From assembly GCA_037044905.1 (NCBI GenBank), contig JBAOKB010000077.1, positions 496,001-560,000 of the forward strand: a stretch of DNA of 64,000 nucleotides. The letters are read 5' to 3'. Position 1 is the first letter of the stretch. Each line of letters starts with the position of its first letter. Source of the stretch: Hortaea werneckii (lineage: Eukaryota > Ascomycota > Dothideomycetes > Mycosphaerellales > Teratosphaeriaceae). Shown one piece after another: positions 58,601-64,000 of this stretch. The position numbers were made by a program, and so were the translations under genes. Below the pieces are notes generated by a model. That model saw only the letters and a program-made list of their open reading frames with translations. It was not told the DNA's origin and did no database searches.

Positions 58601-59728
58601 CGAAAACTTTTGCGCTGGCGGCCTTCCCATTTCATCACATCGCTATGGCCCATTATCGAGGGCAGCGCAAGGTTACTACCCATTGGAGGTCCACGAAAGG
58701 GTGAAAAATCCATCGTTTCGGGTCGGCGGTCACTGATGATTCTTCGCTGGGCCACAAGGACAAGCACACTCCCACATCTCGGCGACCTTAGGCTACTCGC
58801 CATCAAGACCTTCCGACTTGCTCCTGATGTCGACGCCCAGACCTCTTTAGGTACTATGCTCCGGCATCGCAACGGGTGGTGAGTTCCCGTTGCGACGCCG
58901 CTCGGTGGAGTTATTCTTCAACTTTCTACGATTCGATGCAAGCACAGACGTAGTGCACCATAGTCTGTCGAGGCCACGTATGGCTCGCGCCCTCGCTGGG
59001 AATGCGCCGGATTTGGAAGCACACGGATTGGAAGCTCACAAACAGACTGGAACCCTAACTAGGTGAGATGCTTACCCATTTTTGTCGAGGATCTCGACAC
59101 ACAGCAAAGATTCCAAGGATTGATGCTACAAGAACATGATGGCACAGATGTCCCCGCTTGGAGAATCTGTGGCCAGTGGACCTGATCATGGAGAATCTCC
59201 GCTGAGATAAGTTGCGCTCACGTGATCTCGCGGACCCTTGGCGATTTTAAGGGATAAACGAAAAGAGGAGACAGTACACCAGGCTCTGCACACCTTGTCC
59301 GATCATTATATGCCATCGTAACATCTCGGCGCGAGTAGACATTCCTCGGAAAGCTGAGTCGCCACATATGAGTTCTGGCGCCAGTGTACTTCTTGCCTCC
59401 CTGGTCCATCACTTTACTGCCTCTTGTTGACAATGATTCTTGCCTATTCCGGGCCGCATCAAACATAAAGTGGGATGACGCGAATGTTTGTTGATGAGGA
59501 TATGGTGAGGAACTGTATTTGGGTAGGTGTACCAAAGTCTTGGTGAACTCGCTCTTTTTTGTTAAAAAGGCTACTGTGGTCGTCCCCCTCTTTTCCTCTT
59601 CTCTGCATACACTCTCATACCTCAGCTTTACAGCTCTCTCCAAATCTTGCGCTTACAAGCTACTACTTTGACGCAAGTCCACCACATACAACAAGCCTGC
59701 CTGCTCCTGAGAAGCTGCTTCGGTCAAC
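55680..59728. other. 4-kb segment without a supported gene
   Basis: Upstream of both the RasGEF (-) and the 59729 gene (+). Overlapping frames of up to 204 codons near 55752-56490 are probably RasGEF leader or promoter. A minus-strand region at 57563-58058 has two adjacent frames with a mildly protein-like composition (see separate entry). A 19-of-20-base match occurs at 56321-56340 and 57091-57110. No tRNA or transposon was recognised. Confidence 0.45.
57563..58058 (-). pseudogene. possible coding remnant, unrecognised
   Basis: Two overlapping minus-strand frames could join after WLRQGLRDIE into RILARHNHTSFVSRVP and MFSQSELALKLRSVTVCEDEG by one base change, the same kind of break seen elsewhere in the window. 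No family is recognised and the rest of the region lacks a clear gene structure. It may equally be chance. Confidence 0.2.
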
Positions 59729-60720
59729 ATGAACTGCACTCTCAGGAGCCCACCAATCCACCCCGACAATCCCAGAGCGCTCACCAGCAACTGGCGCTGT
59801 TCACGCACACCATCACCGCCACATCTGACAAGTTCACCAACCACCAAGAACTTGAGCCTCCAAGATGTCGAACTCGGTTTACTCGCTCATCTAGACCTTC
59901 GTTCCCTCCCAGGCAACTCCATCGTGCATGCACAGCCATGGGTAAACGCAGGGGCGACAGACCACCCACTGGTCATCGTGGGACGCAAGACAAATGGCAA
60001 TGTCACGGTCTGCCAGGTCACCAGTTTCGGCGGTGAGCGAATCCAAACGAAGATCCCAAGGGAGGACCACATCGGACGCAGACTGGCCCTCGCGATCCAG
60101 TTCCGCGATGAGACGACAGCTCACAATAGTACGAAAACCTCACCAACATCACTTTCAAAGCCGACTTCCATGCTAACAGCTTCGCAGACCTTCCAATTCT
60201 CCAACTTAAGAGGGGCAACATGATGAAGCAGTCATACGTCAAGCTCGAGCACTTCTTCGAGATCGAGCCGACCAATCTCAAAGTATACTGCAGAAACGGC
60301 AACTGTCTCGACCAATCCTCTCTCGATGTGCTGTACCAACACATGCGAGACGTCCTATCCGGCAAGACACCGCACATGCCCCGGAAGCCCACCGTGCCAT
60401 TCTCACCATTACACGCACGGCACTGGACACCAGAGGAGATCGGAATCCCTGCCCAGAACAAGAGCCTGTCGTCGCTCAACGCGTCCTCCCTCAACTCGCG
60501 GGACTTCGCCCAAGCGGTGAACACAGCCGCCAAGTCATCCCAGCTCAGCAACAACAACAGTCACCGTGGCGCTGTATCGCGAGTCAGCAGCCAGCCATAT
60601 CGCAACGTCCCCAAGATCTCACCGGCAAAGACACGGGACCTCCTCGCCTTGAAGTCGTGGCGACGGACCAGCGGCAGTGGCATTCGCAAAGTCACCCCGG
60701 TTGCGACGGTGGCTCACTGA
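59729..60720 (+). CDS. uncharacterised fungal protein
   Basis: Two exons joined across an intron at 60129-60187 (59 nt, GTACGA donor, CTAAC branch, GCAG acceptor), total 310 residues. The central segment (about residues 65-180: GNSIVHAQPWVNAGATDHPLVIVG, VTVCQVTSFGGERI, LPILQLKRGNMMKQSYVKLEHFFEIEP) looks like a small beta-rich domain conserved in fungi. The C-terminal half is Ser/Asn/Pro-rich with basic residues. I do not recognise a named family; the SYVKLEHFFEIE phrase suggests a PemK/SH3-like barrel, but this is only an impression. No frame break once the intron is removed. Confidence 0.72.
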
Positions 60721-61362
60721 GCAGCAGACAATTCTCCGGCGCCTCTTCCCGCTTACTCTGTTGGTGCAATCACCGACATGAGGGAAAAAAAAAAAAAGTA
60801 CGAAATCCCCGGTCGAGCTTTGGAGAATATGCAGAGGCTATCGAGTACAGGGCCACATGAGGTCATTATCTTTGGGGGAATCACGGAGTAGCCAGGTCGG
60901 CGGCTACATGGATCGAGGAAATTGCGACGAGGGGTCCGCATCTGCTTCTACTGCTTGCTTTTGTTTGCATTTTCGACGTTTTATGCGCTCACGATGTTAC
61001 GAGATCACGATTGTTTTTGCGTTCTAGCGATTCTTTGGCTTTGGTTGATATGTTCTTTCAGCGTTCACCGACTTGTACAAAGACCGCAGAGAGGGCGGTG
61101 AGAAAGAGGAGGATCCCTGTCGAAGAGAGCGCACCTCATCGTGGTGACAGGGTTCAACGCATCAGGACACTGATACGGCCAAGACGCTCTCGATACAATA
61201 TAGTGTTCTGTACAATGGTCTCTCGCCACAATAACTTCAGCTTCGGTGTGTCTTCTTGCAGCATTAATGAATACAAAAATAGGTCAAGTACATTGTGGGA
61301 ATTTCAATCGCTGCTGGGGTATCACTATCGCTCATCATTCCATGTCGCCATTGCCTTCACGT
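60721..61362. other. convergent 3' region
   Basis: No gene supported. A poly-A run lies near 60785-60796. Confidence 0.55.
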
Positions 61363-61837
61363 CTAGTATCTGGAATGGCTGCCCTTGCCATCCGTGCCGT
61401 GCATGCGCCTTGTACCAGCCGCCTGCTCTCGTCAGCCTGAGCCCTCGGGGAATTTATGGGTTAGTGATGCGCAAACTGACCTTGACACCTGGCTTGTGGG
61501 TGAGACTACCCTTCAGCTTCATCAGCGCTCCACTGACTTTGTCACCAAGGCTCGCCTTGCGACGATGGTGCGCAGGAGTCCTTGTAGTTGTCGTCCTATG
61601 GGTGCGAGTCCTGGTGTGGTGGCTATGGCGACTGGATGCCATGGGGCCACTGCCACCATGTCCATGATGCCCCGCGCCATGCGGGTGGGTCTTGGTCTTC
61701 TTCGTCACGGTATGTGTCCCTGTGATGGGGTTTGTGGATTCGGTCTTTGTGACTTTGGCGCTGTTACGATGTCGAAGCCTCGACAGAAGGCCTGGCTTGG
61801 ATGTGCCTCCTGTTGTCTTTGTTGTCGGACGAGCCAT
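61363..61837 (-). CDS. small basic Thr/His-rich conserved fungal protein
   Basis: 138 residues in two exons: 61837-61481, an intron 61480-61423 (58 nt, GTCAGT, CACTAAC branch, GCAG), and 61422-61363. The protein is Lys/Arg/Thr/His-rich and ends KASLGDKVSGALMKLKGSLTHKPGVK followed by AAGTRRMHGTDGKGSHSRY. That tail recurs, from memory, in small proteins across Pezizomycotina. Function unknown; the D-K-V-S-G-A-L-M-K-L-K-G-S segment is likely helical. Without splicing the frame would end at 61454 with an unlike tail, so the intron is well supported. Confidence 0.78.
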
Positions 61838-62638
61838 GATGAAGATGTGTCTGGTGTGATTTGGAAAAGTTGCACTTGATATTCTCAGGTACGAATGAAG
61901 CAGATGTTGAAGGGCGAAGGAAAACTCTCATATATCTTGCCAATTCGCACGCCTAGCCTAGGATATCTCAGGGCACACGTAGTGATCGCCTCAATCCATG
62001 CACTGATATGGAAAGCTGACGTCGATGCAAGCATGAAACCTGCTATACCATGTCTCGCATGTCCAAGTCATGCGCAAATGGGCGCGCTACGCGAAGACGT
62101 CATGCATGCCCAGGGCGCAGATTGGCGATCATGGAAGGAAGCGAGGGCTGAACGCGATCGAGCCACGCCAGCGACTTCCTGCGAGGCACTTCACTTCTCA
62201 TAATCTGACGCTTCCAACCATGTCTAGTATGTACTTGGTTCATGTGTATAACTCGAACGTTCGGAGGACTGCGCGCGCTGTCGCGAAGGCTCATGGGCCT
62301 TTGTCACCTCGACATGATACTGCAATCAATGCTATTCCATACTACCCAGAAAGCAAGGGTACTTCGCGCTCACGGAATTCGAAATGTCGTCCTCAGAAGT
62401 CGCAGCTCTACGTCCAAGGGCAATGGCAATGGAAGAGCCGTAGAAGCCGGGCAGGAGATGAGATGATGAGAGATGGGCAGGTTGGCGCCGTTTTCCTTCC
62501 GGCAGCGGCCGGCGCGAGTGTAACGTCATGATATTTGCGATCGCAAACATTCTGTCCGAAATGAATTCCCCGTTTTGTCTACCATCTCTCATGAATAAGA
62601 AACTCGACCACGAAGAGAAAAATTAGGAAGAGCGAATA
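61838..62638. other. divergent promoter region
   Basis: About 800 bp between the small basic protein (-) and the reductase (+). No gene seen. Confidence 0.55.
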
Positions 62639-63601
62639 ATGTCTGCGCCGCAGAACCAACCAAGCGTGGACTACTTGCCACATCTTCCCACTCTCGTGGA
62701 CACCTGGTATCCACCATCGCGCGAGCACTGGCAGCTCCTCAACTACGCCTGGCAATTCTTCCCTCTCGTAAGATGATAGCCCTTCTTTTACTACCTGTTT
62801 CAAAACTGACACGCGCCATAGTTCACTGCTGCACAATGGCTCACGACCTTCTATCCCTCCGGCAAAACGAGCATTGACAGCAAGCTCAACTTGCCAGGAA
62901 AATGGGCCTGGTGCTTCATGGAGATGCCTGGGATGCTCACCGTGCTCTACTGTCTGATGACGATCCCGCACCAGGAAGGTCTACGGACGATTCCATGGGC
63001 CAACTGGACAATGGCGGGAGTCTACTGCATCCACTATTTCTACCGCGCCATCCTCTGCCCGCTGCTCAATCCCACCATGTCGCCTATCCACGCCTTCGTC
63101 TTCGCCTCCGCCTTTTGCTGGCAGGTCATGAACGGCCTGGTGATCGGCGGCTGGCTGGCCGGCTACGGACCTACTTCGGTCTTCGACTGGAGCGGGAAGC
63201 TCTACACGATCGAGGTGGGACTTGTCCTTTGGGGATGGTCCTTCTTAGGCAACATCTTCCATGACGACGACCTCCGCGAGATCCGCCGCAGTGCTTTGCG
63301 TCGCCAGAAGGAGCAGGCGCAGAAGGAGAACAAGCCTATCGAGGGCGTGGAGAAGTTGTACATGCTTCCTAAGAATGGGCTCTTCCATTACATTCTGTTC
63401 CCTCACTACCTGTGCGAATGGCTGGAGTGGGCTGGTTGGTGGATGATTGGAGGCTGGAGCTGCACGCCCGCAAGAAGTTTCCTACTCAACGAGATCTCGA
63501 CAATGCTGCCGAGAGCCCTGCAGGGGAAGCAATGGTATATTGAGAAGTTTGGGAAAGAAAAGGTTGGAGACCGAAAAGCCATCATACCTGGCTTGCTTTG
63601 A
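62639..63601 (+). CDS. steroid 5-alpha-reductase-family membrane protein
   Basis: Two exons: 62639-62767 and 62822-63601, joined over a 54-nt intron (GTAAGA, ATAG); 302 residues. Several hydrophobic helices, then the family's C-terminal domain: IFHDDDLREIRRSALRR, LPKNGLFHYILFPHYLCEWLEWAGWW, and the terminal GKQWYIEKFGKEKVGDRKAIIPGLL, matching the NADPH-binding end of 3-oxo-5-alpha-steroid 4-dehydrogenases. Likely an ER NADPH-dependent reductase of a steroid- or polyprenal-like substrate. The exact substrate in fungi is not settled. No frame break. Confidence 0.88.
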
Positions 63602-64000
63602 TGTAGCTAGGTGATCGCACATTGCATCTGCTTATGTTTGGCGGTTTTGACGATGCTCAATTGTTAATTCGTCATATCTCATTACGCCACGGGTTCAGGC
63701 GTCTTTGCAAAGGGCTGAAAGTGCCAGCCTCGGCCTCATGCGTCACTATATAAAAGTCCTCGCATTTCTTAATGCCTGCCTTACGTAGCTAGATGCCAGT
63801 ATAGTCGTCATAATCGCCTTTTGAAACAGTCGCAGCTGACTTCTTCTGGGGAATCTTACCATTCCTCATGTGATTCTGTGTTCGCCTGATGATATCATGG
63901 GATCACCCAGGCTCTCAACTACGTCAAAGTTCCGTGCAAAATGGTATAAAGTTCATCTCATCATTGACGTTCACGTCCCATCAAAAGCTTGCTCACCGCC
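63602..64000. other. 3' flank to window end
   Basis: No coding signal in the last 400 bp. Confidence 0.6.

Noticed and set aside
60091..60220. Frame break in the 59729 gene
   Set aside because: A 59-nt intron with good donor, branch site and acceptor explains the frame change, so no indel is needed.

Overview
The window is nuclear DNA of a filamentous ascomycete (Pezizomycotina), probably Dothideomycetes near Capnodiales/Mycosphaerellales. The class is an inference. It rests on short GT-AG introns (50-230 nt) with CTAAC branch sites, pyrimidine-rich promoters, orthologues specific to filamentous fungi (CrzA-type factor, Ima1, penicillin-acyltransferase-like enzyme), and a fast-evolving LPxELRN-motif protein family that I associate with Dothideomycetes. 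No bacterial, viral, rRNA, tRNA or transposon gene could be supported.

Layout. 0.8-11.3 kb: MET6 (-), COX18 (-), ALG11 (+), GUT2 (-). 11.3-14.8 kb: no gene seen. 14.8-31.2 kb: crzA (+), GPI10 (-), IMA1 (+), an uncharacterised LPxELRN protein (+), ALG14 (-), GCD7 (-), NEM1 (+). 31.2-44.1 kb: a penicillin-acyltransferase-like enzyme (-), mitochondrial resolvase CCE1 (-), an AVT amino-acid transporter (+), SEC23 (+), PBP1/ataxin-2 (-). 45.4-55.7 kb: BUD6 (+), a CHY/RING E3 ligase (-), an SH3-RasGEF (-). 55.7-59.7 kb: no gene supported. 59.7-64 kb: an uncharacterised protein (+), a small basic protein (-), a steroid 5-alpha-reductase-like enzyme (+).

Biology. The content is housekeeping and signalling. 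ALG11 and ALG14 (N-glycan precursor), GPI10 (GPI anchor), SEC23 (COPII) and NEM1 (lipid and nuclear membrane control) act at the ER. IMA1 is an inner nuclear membrane protein. BUD6 and the RasGEF act in polarity and Ras signalling. COX18, GUT2 and CCE1 are mitochondrial. crzA is the calcineurin-responsive transcription factor. I see no secondary-metabolite cluster around the acyltransferase.

The most striking property is that 14 otherwise convincing genes are each broken by one to four single-base frame changes. I count 33 (22 look like a lost base, 11 like an extra base). All but one can be closed by restoring or removing one C or G at or beside a C/G, usually in a short run. Because essential genes (SEC23, ALG11, GPI10) are hit, I read this as a sequence-accuracy signature rather than pseudogenisation. 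Gene spans below run across these breaks and the corrected lengths are stated. I did not find a convincing undescribed biological system; the best leads are in the findings.
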